Shown piece by piece: positions 1 through 12,424 of a stretch of DNA of 64,000 nucleotides. Within the stretch, counting starts at the first letter, position 1. Every line of letters begins with the position of its first letter. The DNA comes from Cinclus cinclus (Eukaryota > Chordata > Aves > Passeriformes > Cinclidae), in contig NC_085046.1 of the NCBI RefSeq assembly GCF_963662255.1, positions 143,607,762-143,671,761 on the forward strand, in the 5' to 3' direction. A program made the translations under genes and the position numbers. Below the pieces are notes generated by a model, which was given only the letters and a program-made list of their open reading frames with translations, had not been told where the DNA came from and searched no databases.

Positions 1-3000
1 TGAGGAAGTGTTACAGCTTTGAGTGAATGAGAATGGAGTGAGGAAGATAGCCTGGTTTGAAATTTATGTTAAGCCTCTTCTAGAAACTGAGATATATTTG
101 CACCCAAATGACCTCACTAAGGTTTTCTTGCATACTTTGCTAAAAATGCATTCCCACACAGGAAAAGATGTAAGTTCTGTGTAAGTTCTGACATCAGCAT
201 TGAGTTTAGCTGAAAGTGTGTGATTAACTGCCTCTGCAGGTGATGAGAAATTGCCGTATTTCATCCAAGTCTTAGCATATGTGAATCAAATGGGTTCAGG
301 GATTTTGTAATTTTGTATAAAGAGCAGCAACCAAAACTTGTTCCTTGACTGTTGCCATAGCTGGTTAAGTTCACTAATCTCTGATCCTGTGGAATATTGA
401 GCTTCCCAAGCTTTTAATTTAACTAAATCAGGACAAAGTGAATATTTTGGAATTCCTAAGCACTTTTTTTTTTTACTGCAATGAAATGTTACATTTCTGC
501 TATTAATATTAGAATGCTAGAATGTAGTGTTTCAAAAGAGATCATTAATAATAAAAAATTACCCTTTTTTATGTATTCCTGTGAAATCTAGGGTTGAACC
601 CAAAACAGCAGTAAATATTACATCCTAATTATTTCTGCCATTTCCAAATATCAGTGATACAATGCTTAACAATGACTTATAGACGTAATTTTGTTATGTT
701 GTCTGTGTTTCATGTCTTGATACTTCTAACAACTAGAAAGACATTCTTACTTGCAAATTTTTATACCTGTTTCTCTTTCTTACTTGAGGGAGGGAGAAAT
801 CTAATAATTTAAAATACTTTCAATCTTCTTTTTTGTATATATATATTTAGACAGATATTTAATTCAATTCTATTTCCATCAGGCAAAAAAACTCATAAAT
901 GCAAACACAAGTCAAAAGGTAAAAATGAGCTGTAGGTCAGCCTGCTCTCCTGCCTGTGGTGTATCCCTCTAGGATGTGCAGTCAAAAAAATGCTTTTAGA
1001 GGGTCTAAAGACCTTTAGGCCAGAAATTATGAGAAATTGTGTTGTACTTAGTGGACTTAGTGTTTCCTTATGCTTTTCTTTTTTTTTTTTTTTCTCTCCT
1101 TGACATGCCTGTAGCAATGTTAGCTGCTGTGGGGTTTGCTGTTGTGTTTCCTTCTGATTTGGTACTCTACCAAATTGTAGTTTCCTGTTTCGTTTTCCTG
1201 AGCAGGTAGTAGAGCTATAGGTATCATTTTTGTGATGGTACTAATTACCTCTTTGAGTGACGTTTCAAAAACCTGTAGAAAATTGGAAGAACCTCTCAGC
1301 TATTCAAAGAATGATGATTCATCTTAGGCACTGGCCTTTCAGGATAATATCTGCACAAGTAATAGAGTCACTCACCCAGGAAAAGAGGCACCTTAAAGGT
1401 CATCTTGTTCCAAGCCCCCTGACAATGGGCAGGGATTCCTTCCACTATGCTAGATTGTCCAAAGCCCCATCCAGCCTGGCTTTGAGCACTGCCATGGATA
1501 GGGCAGCCACAGTTTCTTTGGTCAACCTGTGCCAGTGCCTCACCACCCTCCTGGGAAAGAATTTCTTCCAAGTATCTAATCTAAATCTACCCTCTTCTAG
1601 TTTAAAGCCATTGTCCCTTGTCAAAAGTGTTGGATCCTGCCTGGGTCAGTGAGGTGACACACAGAGCTGCTCCCATTGCCCCTGGGAGCCTTGGCACGAG
1701 CTGGAGTAGTGGGTGTTGGAGCTCCATCACTGTCCTCAGACCCCTGGGCTCCTTCATGTGTGTGGATGAACACTGTATCTTATAAGAGAAAAAATGATAA
1801 TTCTCCCAATTTTTTTACCCACTTAATATGTTGAAATTAGAGATAAATGGATATAAATCATATGCAAGTTTAGTGAGGCATCCATTACAAAAATGAATTC
1901 TATCCAAAGCAGTAAAATGTATCTTGTGGTTTGTGTGTCAATTATAGAGACAGCAGCAAGATGGCAGCAGAGATGTGGTTTTGTCGAGTGTTTCCTCTTG
2001 GGAGCTGAGGTGCTTTCCTCAGATTTGGAATGTCTTGGGTCATGTACCAGGGAGCCATCAGGGATTAAAAATTCAGTAAATCCCTCAGAATGCCATTTCA
2101 AATGCTCAGGGCCTCTGAGAACCTGGCAAATATTAGTAGAATTCAGGTGTTTTTCACTAATCTTGTTCTTTCATTGCCTCTCAATCTTAAAATGACATTT
2201 CATTTATGCCACTTCTGAAAGTTATTTCTTGGTTTTTAAAAGCTGAGCATGTTCAGCTCTGCTTGAATGAATTTTGTTTTTTTCATGCTCAATATTTGCA
2301 TTGCAAAGGCAGTTTGCTTGGCTAGAAATGGTTTAAACAAAGGTTGCAGAAGAACCAGCATAAATTACCTTGTCACAGGGGACTTTTAAAGTCCTCCTTT
2401 TTTTAGTATCAAGTACCTGTAGCTGCTTGTAACTCTGTAGTGCAAGTCATCAAATAATAACAGCAATAATTTGATCAATCAAATGGCTTGATCTTGGCTA
2501 AAATCTAAAATGTGACATTGCAATTCATTGTTATTTAAATGAGAGACACAAAAGTCAGGCCACTCAAGTGTTTGTTTGTCAGAGGATCCATGTGACAAGT
2601 CTTAAATGTATTTTTACTGTTCATAAAGATATTTTGTTAATATATTAAGTGTCAAAAATGAGAAAACAATAGTGGTACATTGTCCTAGGACTGCAGTCAA
2701 CGAAGGAGATTCCATCAACTGCTGCATCATTTGATCATAATCTCCTTATGCATTAAATTATGCTGCTTCTTTTAGTATCAGCACAGTTGGTCTTATTCTG
2801 ACAACTTTTTAGGCCAGCTGGACCTGCTGAAATATTTGTAGGAAGTGAGAAAGGGAGATATTTTTTTTCACCCAGTAGATTTTTAGACTTGCTGAATATG
2901 GTACTTGTAGCAACAAGAATAAGGAAGGATTGTTGTTCATTTCCATTCAGAAATCTTTGTTTCTTCTGTCATTGAATCATCTTCTAAGAAGCCCTTTTCT

Positions 3001-3399
3001 GTTTCAGAATACCTTAAAATTAAGACCTTAATATTTCTATTTCACAACCAAAAAGAAAAAAATTCAGGCTTTTGTAAAGAATTTTACAGCTATGTATCAT
3101 CATGTGCTATGTTACTTATTTTGCATTTGAATAAGACCTCAATTTTTAAGATTCTGGACTTGCAAGGGAATGTCAAAGATATCTATAATGAGAAGATGAA
3201 CTATAAAAGGTTATTTTTCTTCATATTTAGTAATTTAGAGCAGTAACTCTAAATGTATAATTTTTTACAATTGAAATGATAAAATAGATGATCTTGGATT
3301 AAACAGGCATATTGAAATAAATCTGCATCTGGTGGGTAGATATTTGACTGATTATTTCAAGAGTGTTATGCAAAAGGTAAGATTTTCTTCTTGTGGTAG
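1..3399 (+). other. EFR3A intron (5' end outside the window)
   Basis: AT-rich sequence with no exon that I can join in frame to the exon at 3400. It holds one antisense CR1 3' fragment near 1365-1655 and short T- or A-runs (for example 1077-1093). Nothing else is recognised. Confidence 0.6.
1365..1655 (-). repeat. CR1 LINE 3' fragment, antisense
   Basis: The plus strand reads as the complement of the CR1 3' region, with the blocks GGCAGGGATTCCTTCCACTA, CCAGCCTGGCTTTGAGCACT and AAGAATTTCTTCC. A 5'-truncated copy in minus orientation inside an EFR3A intron. The short ORFs here are relics or shadows of the repeat. Confidence 0.8.
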
Positions 3400-3488
3400 A
3401 TGAGGACAGACTCTCCAGGAGGAAGAGTATTGTGGACACAGTGTCTCTTCAGGTGGATATTCTGTCTGGCAACAACACAGACGATAAG
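3400..3488 (+). CDS. EFR3A: EFR3A exon (fifth from the 3' end)
   Basis: The acceptor follows a TC-rich tract ending TTGTGGTAG; the donor is AAG|GTATGA. The exon is 89 nt, enters with two bases of a split codon and ends in phase 0. It encodes RLSRRKSIVDTVSLQVDIL followed by an Asn/Asp-rich stretch. Confidence 0.88.
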
Positions 3489-6400
3489 GTATGAAAATCT
3501 CAAATTATTTTAAAACAGCATCTTGAGTGGAGGGAGGGGGGAAATGCAAGTGAAGTTTTCTCAGGAAGACAAATATCTGATTATTCTAGCAATGTTAAAT
3601 ACTTCAGGGGCTTGGCTTTTATTAAGTTGTGTGTTTACAGAGTTGTCAAAAACACTCTGCTGATCTTATTGTATAAAAGAGTAAAGTATTTTGTCACTAC
3701 AGTTGTTACAGTTAGTACTGCAGATTATGGTGTACCAATACATTTATTTACATGCTGAACAACTGGTATTTTTATGAGTACACATTCTAAAATGTTTTCT
3801 TTGCATTTTGAGGTATACAGTAAATTTCAGCATCTGTAGCCCTGTATCATTTGAAGCATTTAAGAAACTTGTTGAACAGCCTGGGGCTGTGAGATACAAG
3901 CCTAGAGAAATAGGAGCCTGGTGGGAGACCTGCAGTCTCTGAGGGGGACAGGCTATGTGCACCAGTGTCACTGTTCCCCTCCAGAAGAGTTTGGCATGCT
4001 GCATGTAAAAGTCACAGGAAGGATAAAGTAGCAGCAAAAAGTTCATATGTAGAGTACAGGAGCTGCTGATAATTATTCCTTAGGAAGACCACATTAAAAT
4101 TATCCCACATCGCTTGGCACTTCATTTGAAGTATTTCTTAAAATAAATTTCTACTTCTACTGAGCATTTTTCAAGGTTCTGCTGATTTTTATTAACTAGA
4201 TATCTGCTGGCTGCATGGAGATTAGCTGTTAAAATTGAGGTGTTTGTACATCAGATGAGGTACAGATGATTCCTGCTTTTGAGATCCTCAAGCACAAACT
4301 GCCTGGAGACACGAAGCAAAACACATGGACTGAGTCAAGCTGAATGTTAGTTATAAATTCAGTATTAAGCTATAGCAAAGGAGCAAGCTTTACTTTAGAC
4401 AGAAGTGATGTATTTTGTATTATTATTACTATTACTATTTCTTTTTCCTTTGTGCTCATGATACCTCAGTTGATCTTTCATGTTCACTTTTTGCTTTTGT
4501 GTTTTAGCAAGGATACGGATAAAAGTTCATGAGGAAGAATTAAAAAGTGTTTGAAAAATAAATGAGACAATCTGATCTCTAGCTTTCTGAAGCAAGTAAA
4601 TGCTCCTCATGGGACTGAGGCTGTTTGACATTAATGCATGATTTTAATAAAGAATATTATATGTGGTTACATGTAATCCAACAACTCTCTTGAAAGTAGA
4701 ATTGAATGAGAGAAGTTTCCATTTCAGATTTCAAGTTATGCTGATGTTATGTCAAGCATTGATATGTAGACTTTTTGAAGTGGATGTAGTTGTTGTAGAT
4801 AAAATCTCTTTATGGGTTCTCAGCTTAATGTGATCTTAATGTAGTCCAGTATCTCAGAAAATTAATTACTTTTTATCTCTTAAAAACAATAATTTATTAA
4901 TCAGGGATACAGGGAGCAGAATATTCTTCCTTTACTTGCTTTATGAGGTGTATTTACAATGCAGAGGAGAAAACAGTATTTTCCAGTTACATGACTGCAC
5001 CTTCATAGCTATATAGGAAATCTGGTTTTCTTGCTGTATAGATTAGTCAGTATAACAATCCATAACCATTAGCAGAACTAAACTGCAAGAAAACAAGCAA
5101 AAATCTTTGTGACTGAGAGGATTACCTACTTAATTAATGGAAGTTTTAGGACATAATGATGTATGGTATAATTTCTGCACTGAGATAGAAGATTGTTTAT
5201 CCATAAAATAGCTGTTATTGTGTGCAGTACAAATGCAATTCTTCTCCCAGTGAATGCAATGTTTTTTGTGGTGCCAAGTCTGTTAGTGAATCCTGTTCAG
5301 GAAGATGAGTTATTCCATAGTTATCTCTATTTATAAGGTGAAAGCACTTGTAACTGCAGGTAGTACTTTTGTGGTATTAATAACCAACTATAATATAATG
5401 CTGGGTGATATCAGCAACTAATGTGGAGGTTAACTAGCACTGTGAAAGGCAGCCATAAACAACTGACATTTACCAAATGTCAGTTTTGTTAAAGCTGATT
5501 TCAGAACCTGAATATTCTTAATCTGTAGCCATATCCATGAGTATTTGTCAAAAACGGTGTTTCACTTTTTGTTCATTTATTAATTTTTATTTATTCAGAG
5601 GTAGAGAATGCGTGCTTATTAAGTAAAACCTGTTAGAAAAATATAATTTACAGCTGCAGCTCATTAAATAACTCTCATGTAAAAAGGAAACAGCTATTTC
5701 CTTTTCCCTTAACAGTAGTTCAAGCCAATGAATTAAAAAGCTGAAAGAACTCCTAATCTTCTGAATGATATAAAGGAACTTTTTGCTGCCTTTCCTCTTA
5801 TCTTAAATCATATTGGACCATTCTAAAGAGTTAGTGTTTATCAGGAAAAATAAAAGTGCTGCCTGTTTGCGTGTTGGAAGGTTTGAAGTGGGGAAGTTCA
5901 AGCCGAGATACCATGTTATGTACAGGTGAAGACTGTTCTGCCATCTAAACGTTCTCTCCGAATGCCATGAGGCTGGCTTCACTGTAAATATATTTACTGG
6001 TATAGAAACTACATCTATAATGAATTGAAACACTTGCTAAACTTGCATCCTGAAGCAATTTCTGGTGATGAAAATCAGCAGCAGCAAATGGATATTCATA
6101 TCAGTAGATGAACAAATTTTCTCATCAGACGTAACTTGTTATATGAAGTGCCCTCTAACTCCAGTGCTTATGATGTAAGCAGCAAATTATTTGGATCCAC
6201 CAAATTATTTGTACCATCCATAGTTTGGATGGTACAAAGTTAGCCTACAGCAGTAACCATTTTCTACTCTGCACTGCACTGTCCATTGATGTTATTAGCA
6301 GCAACTGTCTAAGAACCAGTACTGAGATTTTACAGTATAGAAACACTACAGTTTATTCCTGACCTAAAGGACTCTTCTGCCAAGATCAAAATCCATTTAT

Positions 6401-9354
6401 AAAGTATTATTGCCACAGAGCATCTACAATTTGGAAAGTTTTCCTTGATCTCATTTGATAAAAATTTCCTCACTAACTTCAGTGACTTAAAGTGTGAATT
6501 TATGGTCTGTTGGCTGTCACAGAAACTCCAAATAAAGTTGTTAGAGACGTATAAGGCAGAAAAGTTCTGGCTGTTTTGGCCTTCTGTGTTTATCATTATT
6601 TCCTTATTTTTAGAAGGTTATATGTTATATGTGATGATTAAGGAGTTTTGTTTCTATGTGTTTAGGTTGATAATACTGAAGAAATCACCTTTGAAGCTTT
6701 GAAGAAAGCCATTGGTAAGATTTATTACAGTTGTGTTTGTGCAGCATAGTTCTCTACTATGGAATTGCTGAAGGAAAGGGAAAGGCCAGAATAACATAAA
6801 ATATTACTTTTATTTCTTTTCAGCTAGTGAATTTATTTAGAACTCACGTTATTTATTTCTAAATCTCTGAAATTATATCTTGATAATGTTAGTGAATTCT
6901 TTTTCTGAAGCTAATAGGTCTGAATGAAAAGCATCTGAAAATGCCTGTCATCTATTACATTCGTGGTACAGACAAAGCTATAAATGTGAGATGTTCAAGT
7001 TACATTGAGTGATTACTTGTGAAGTAACCTGAGTATTTCCGTGTATTAAGATTTTTGGTTCTTCAATGCATTCAAAAATATCTTATAAATTATACATTGT
7101 GTATTTAAAGTACTAAGATATTTTAAACGAATACTTTTCTCACAAGTCACCTGGCTATGAGAACACAGAATTATCCAGATTCCTTAATTCTTATTACTAT
7201 TATTAATTGCTAATTAATCCTTTGCAGTCTAACAAAATCCTGTTTAAAATATGGGTTAAACATTGAAGTTTAGAACAGTAGACACATTCTAAATAGTAAT
7301 TTAATCTGATAGTATTCCAAGTATGCCTAATGATAGGAAACTCTGGCCACCTGTCAGCATGATACTGGGAGATTCTTGTTTCTTCTTCAATCTGAACCTG
7401 TGTGCAGTAAGTGAGAAGTGCAGGCAGTAAAGCAAAAATGAGCCTGCATGTTACTTATAGTTAAAGACTTAGTAAGAAATAGGGATAATTGGGTCCTCAT
7501 ACCAATCTCCCTGAAATGTCATCTGCATTTTGCTTTAGGAGCAATGCCAAATGACATCTCACTTGAGAATGGTTGCATCACTTCAAGCACAAGCCTTGTT
7601 CACTTCTGCAGTGTGCATTTGATATATCTTGTACTTCATAGGCAAATATTGCATTTGTCTTTATTTTTTCATTGTTCTTTTAAGAAAACAATGGACTTGA
7701 AGAACAGGAAAAGGAAAAAAGGCGTCTTGTAATTGAAAAGTTCCAAAAAGCACCATTTGAAGAAATCGCAGCTCAATGTGAAACCAAAGTGAGTTTCTGC
7801 AAAATGTTAGCACTGAGGATATCAGTGCATTAGTGGGCATGTGCTGACTGAAGGTGATTTGTCATGTCACTGCTGCTATTACTTCTTTAGAATTTCAGTT
7901 CTTTGTTTTGTCTCCATTGCTATCAATGCTGGGAGATTCCAGTAATTAGAAGTGTGTTTTTGTTTCTTCCTAGACTGTTTGGAAGGTAATGGGTAACTTG
8001 TAATTCTTCACCTTAGTATTTTCCTTGCTATCTTTGAAATCCAGGTTCACAGTCCATTCCTATTTCATTCTGGGATAATTGGAGCAGCATTTAACCCACT
8101 ATGTATTTTAAATAACTAAATGTATTTCAGGTTTGTTAAATTCCTGTCTGCAACAGCAGAATTTGCTATATAATTCTTGGCATTCCAGGACAGGCTCCCT
8201 CAATCTCAAATGCATCTTTAGGCTTGGAATCCATGCAGCAGTGGCAAAGGAAATTAAGAAATGTGGCCTAGATTTACATGTGGCAGTGTAGAACACACTC
8301 ACCTGATTATGGCCTGGCTCACCCATTGTAACTCAATTCAATAGCTAAGGGTTAATAATTCAATTTTAATTTTTTTCCCTAGGCAAACTTGCTTCACGAT
8401 AGACTGGCACAGATACTGGAACTCACCATCCGGTAAGGCTTTATGCTAGAAGAATATCATAACTAAAAAATTACTTTTAAAGCAATTGTGGCTATTTTCC
8501 TACTTGTTTCCTTAAAGCTATTACTGCTGAGCATGACACCATATGATATGGGGTATCCCATGGGCCAGCTCTTCATCTGTGTCCCCTCCCACCTTCCTGC
8601 CCACCTGCAGCCTACACCCTGGCACAGCAGTGTGAGGAGCAGAAAAGACCTTGACTCTGTGAAAGCTCTGCTCAGGAGTAACAAAAATATCCCTGTGTTA
8701 TCAACACTGTTTCCAGGGCAAATCCAAAATACAGCCCTATACAAGGTACTGTAAAAAAAACATTATGCAAGTCAAAATCAGCACACTGAAAAAGAGTACT
8801 CTTTCATCACTTGGATTTTCTTGTTACTTCGAATCTTCCCAATAGTGAAAAATATCCAGAAACCACGTCACTGTGTCTTACAGTATCTCTGTGTCTATCA
8901 GTAGTATTGCAAGATGCTGATGGTTTCCCATTGCTGCATCTGGTTGAGAAAATAATTAATCATTGAGTACCCTAAATAGTACATTTATTGGCAATAAGAT
9001 GCATTTTGATAGTTCTGTAACATCAGTGAAATTGATGATGTAGACGAGAATATAAAAATCCTCGGGGCATGATAATTCCATTAGAATTTCAGGACTAGTG
9101 TAAAATGCTGTTAGTATTTAATTATTTTATGATACACTGTTGGTATATATATGGGGGGTAGTTTACTCTTGCCTGTAAGTATGTAAAGTTATAAACAAGC
9201 AATCCATATAACTATAAATTCTGTGTATTGGTTGTGCTTCTCACACAGTCCTCCACCCAGCCCCTCAGGAACGATGACCATTACTGCTGGACATGCTCAT
9301 TACCATTCTGTTCCAGTCTATGAGATGAAGTTTCCAGATCTTTGTGTGTATTAA
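3400..9354 (+). CDS. EFR3A: EFR3A, 3' part of the gene (last five coding exons)
   Basis: EFR3A is a palmitoylated peripheral plasma-membrane protein that anchors the PI4KA-TTC7-hyccin complex and so supports PI4P synthesis. Five exons (3400-3488, 6666-6714, 7685-7788, 8383-8432, 9249-9354) join in one frame. They encode a C-terminal segment with the blocks RKSIVDTVSLQVDIL, EEITFEALKKAI, EKRRLVIEKFQKAPFEEIA and the terminus PVYEMKFPDLCVY, which I recognise as the vertebrate EFR3A C-terminus. All junctions are AG/GT and phases agree across each intron. The upstream exons (ARM/HEAT-like body) lie before the window; no further exon was seen in 1-3399. Paralogue EFR3B is the main alternative, but neighbouring OC90 and HHLA1 fit the EFR3A locus. 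The gene converges with OC90. Confidence 0.9.
5461..5485. repeat. Perfect 11-bp inverted repeat (hairpin)
   Basis: AACTGACATTT at 5461-5471 and AAATGTCAGTT at 5475-5485 are exact reverse complements separated by 3 bases. It lies within an EFR3A intron. Confidence 0.8.
6208..6238. repeat. Perfect 12-bp inverted repeat (hairpin)
   Basis: TTTGTACCATCC at 6208-6219 and GGATGGTACAAA at 6227-6238 are exact reverse complements separated by 7 bases. A duplicated AAATTATTTG lies just upstream (6184 and 6202). It lies within an EFR3A intron. Confidence 0.8.
6666..6714 (+). CDS. EFR3A: EFR3A exon (fourth from the 3' end)
   Basis: The acceptor is TGTGTTTAG and the donor ATTG|GTAAGA. The exon is 49 nt, starts in phase 0 and ends with one extra base. 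It encodes VDNTEEITFEALKKAI. Confidence 0.9.
7685..7788 (+). CDS. EFR3A: EFR3A exon (third from the 3' end)
   Basis: The acceptor is CTTTTAAG and the donor AAA|GTGAGT. The exon is 104 nt and completes the split Glu codon. It encodes a charged helix containing EEQEKEKRRLVIEKFQKAP and then FEEIAAQCETK. Confidence 0.92.
8383..8432 (+). CDS. EFR3A: EFR3A exon (penultimate)
   Basis: The acceptor is TTTTTTCCCTAG and the donor CCG|GTAAGG. The exon is 50 nt and encodes ANLLHDRLAQILELTI. It ends with two bases of an Arg codon completed by the next exon. Confidence 0.92.
8495..8760 (-). mobile_element. Possible fragment of an avian endogenous-retrovirus LTR, antisense
   Basis: A GC-richer block inside an EFR3A intron. 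Read on the minus strand it contains CCCATATCATATGGTGTCATGCTCAG-like sequence after a GGGACACAG-rich stretch. From memory this resembles a dispersed avian LTR family. I see no TG...CA termini, target-site duplication or internal viral genes. The assignment rests on recall of a pattern only. Confidence 0.3.
9249..9354 (+). CDS. EFR3A: EFR3A terminal coding exon
   Basis: The acceptor is TCACACAG. The exon begins with the last base of the split Arg codon, encodes a Pro/Ser-rich stretch (RPPPSPSGTMTIT), then the C-terminus VPVYEMKFPDLCVY, and stops at TAA 9352-9354. Confidence 0.93.
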
Positions 9355-12260
9355 GTGTCTTCTGAAGTCTGCTGGACATTATTTAGAGTAGAGTACAATA
9401 GAAAGAACAAGATGAGTTTTCAAATTTTATTGTTCATTGTATCTAACTTTAATATAATGATGGACATGAGCCAAATACAGATTATTTTAGCCAAATTCAT
9501 GAAACTGTTGAATTGTTTTATTCTGTAATATACTTTGAGTTAGATTTTTCACATACCATGTTTCTTCATTTTCATATTTGAGTACATGTAAAAGTCAGAT
9601 TTAAAATTTGTCTTGCTACATAGGTAAATATTTCAGTTACTCTAGGAATTTGTATTGCTTCAGATTCCTTTAATTTGAGATATTGTAACTGAAAAGCCTA
9701 TTAAAGCCTTCTTTTTTTGTTTGGTTTGGTTTTATTTTTTGTTGGTTTTTTTTTCCTTTGGTTGGTTGGTTTGTTGGTTGTTTTTCTTTTATTATTATTC
9801 CTCTCCACCTCAGTTCTATGTCAACCTAGAATGCTTTTGACTTGCTTCATCTCATTCAATGTACCCAGTGCAGTACTGGGTGAGCTCCCTCTTGTTCATG
9901 CTGTCATAGCTACTCAACTTGTTTGGTTTGGAATAGATGAAAAAAACCAATATTTTACACGTGTTCAAATACAGTGAATGAATTAATGGACACTTGTTAA
10001 GTGTATTTTGATGCATCACATAACTTGCTTTTTAGATAGATACATCCAGTATATGTCCTGTGTTTCATGCTGAAAATTAAATCTTAAGCTTTGCGTAAGA
10101 GAGGAGACATCTCCTCTTGAAGCACGGAATTGTGCAATATATTTCATGTCTTAAGATATAAGGTTTACAGACTGTACTTTTGAAAACACTGTAGTATTTT
10201 GCTGTCTGCTTTAGTATAAATACAGGAGAGATATATTTAGTATAGCAGAAAATAAACTGAGGGCATTTTAAATCATAAATACTGAAACTATATTCTATGA
10301 GACATTTCTCTGTAGTTTATAATGGCTTTTTAGTGATATTTTAGAAATTGAAAGAAAACTCAATGAAAGCATTTAAAAATCAAGAATTTATTAAATATAT
10401 TTTCAAGCAAAAGCATTTTTAGAGATGCATCTCTGTGTTTGTTTTTGTTTCATTTCTCAAACCTTTAAGGTAAGTTTCATAGGTTTACGTATCTGAGCAT
10501 GTACTATTCAAATGTAAATAAACTAAAACTGATAGGGTAAATCATGGTTATTTGATTATAATTGTCAAGGCAGTCTTTATGACTCACTAAATCCTTCAGG
10601 CACAACAGCATTCATTGATGCCATGAATATTAAGTTTGAAGTAAATCTGTCTTAATCTATCTGAACCTGACTGGGGCCATGCAAACATGAATGAATGCTC
10701 TCAAATATCTCTAATAAATGTAGACATTTAATTGAGTGTTTTGGATGAGCAATGAACATGAACAAAGTAATTTAACTTCAGTTAGCCCTGCTTTGAGCAG
10801 GAGCTTGGTTTAGATGACTTTGAGAAGTCCCATCCTAAATTAATCTTTGATTGCATAACTCAAGATCTGAAGGATTATGAGCCCTGCTAATTTGCTGACT
10901 GTTTGGAGCATTTACAAACCTATTGGAAAAATGCTTTGAAGTTTTATGAACTGTATTCTACTGGACTACATTTAAAAGCCTGATGTGTCATGACATCAGA
11001 GAAATATCAGCTACTTAAACCTATGAGATGACATGCTGAGACTTTCAGAAGGCATTCACAAAGCTCAAAAGGTAATTGAGACCTTCTTTTCAGTTTAACA
11101 GTGCAATCACAGCTGTTAGTGGATGACGAAACAGCCCCTTATCTACAGCATTCCGTTGTGATTTTTACTGCTGCAGCGTATCAGCCTGATCAGACCACAG
11201 TCTACACATAAATAGGACTCTAGCTTTTAGTTTTCACTTTTTTTTCTTTTTTTTTAAGGTAAGATAATAGTTTTTTGGCCTGTATAAAGAGTGTAATTTT
11301 TTAAAAACTAAATCCAACATAGGGATACAATGTAAAACACCTACCCACTCTGTGATTTTTTTAAGAATATCACTCAGCACTTTTGTACAAAAAGAAGGAG
11401 TCTGAGTAATAAAGAATGTACTTCTGTTTGCACTTGTGCAGTATGGAGACTGTGCTGTAAATACAGGATTGTTTCTGTGATTGAATTCTGTTGCATGAAT
11501 GCTGCATGTGAAAATTAGATTCAGCATTTCATTTTTTTGTTCTGTTGATGAAGTGTTTTCCCTTTATGGTGATGGTAGGTTTCTGTGTTGCCAGTGTTCA
11601 GTTTGGGAAATGCAGGTGTTGTGCAGGTGTTGTGCAGGGAGTGAAGAGCTTGTAACACTCTATGTTCACGTGATATTTAATTTCTTCCTTTATGGAAATT
11701 CAGGGAATCTGTAAGTTGATAATTGGTTCACTCTGGCCTTTCTAGACACATGGGAGATGGGAGTGACTGTAAAATGTATTGTTTTGGTAGTTATATGAGC
11801 CAATGAACAAAACCAAAAGAATTAAGAATGCTGTTTGTTGTACAGTACAAAGCTGCTTTGTTTCACTTATCTCTCTATGTTCTTCAGACAAGCTGCAGAA
11901 CTTAAAAGCTCCTTATTCAAACTGGCCCTGTGTTAATCTGCAGCACACTGAGCACTGTCTTAATGGCTATAATTGGTACCCAGTTTAAATGTATTCCAGC
12001 TGTTGCTTGGAGTTCTATTTCCTATTATGTTATCTTGAAAAAAATATAGCTTTTGGTAGTGAGTCACTTCAAGATAAATTAAATCCATGGTAATTTTACA
12101 AGGTAGAAATAGCCTGTTGTCCAAAATCAGAGTAGGTCTAATTTGTCTGTTGTTCCAATGGTCATATATTCTGTACTGTACGTAATGAAGCAGTTTCAAT
12201 AAATGTAAGAACACACTGTGCAATCTATATTTAAGCAATAAAATAAACCAGACTTTAAAA
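9355..12260 (+). other. EFR3A: EFR3A 3' UTR (inferred extent)
   Basis: AT-rich non-coding sequence follows the stop. Candidate poly(A) signals (AATAAA) occur near 10251, 10519 and 10713, and a cluster lies at 12198-12203, 12237-12242 and 12242-12247. The last cluster is the strongest candidate for the distal end, just before a CR1 insertion. A T/G-rich simple stretch sits at 9716-9793. The extent is inferred; there is no transcript evidence. Confidence 0.4.
12198..12247 (+). terminator. Candidate poly(A) signals of EFR3A
   Basis: Three AATAAA hexamers occur within 50 bp (12198, 12237 and 12242). They lie downstream of the EFR3A stop codon on the coding strand and are followed by A/T-rich sequence. 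Confidence 0.4.
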
Positions 12261-12424
12261 ACTAATCTTTTCTAAGGTGTCAGTCAATTTTCATTGCTCG
12301 CAATTTATATCAATTACTTATTTTTTTTTAGCATTTGAAATAGCCCTCAGTTTACACACCCTTTTTTTTCCCCCCAGGTATTACAGCATCACATCATTAT
12401 TAAACTACTACATTTATTTACTAT

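Larger units (their letters stand above)
3489..6665 (+). other. EFR3A intron
   Basis: AT-rich intron. It contains two near-perfect short inverted repeats (5461-5485 and 6208-6238, listed separately). I see no additional exon or recognisable repeat family. Confidence 0.6.
6715..9248 (+). other. EFR3A introns between the last four exons
   Basis: Three introns: 6715-7684, 7789-8382 and 8433-9248. The first two look like plain AT-rich intron. The third holds a more GC-rich block at about 8495-8760, listed separately as a possible LTR fragment. Confidence 0.6.
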
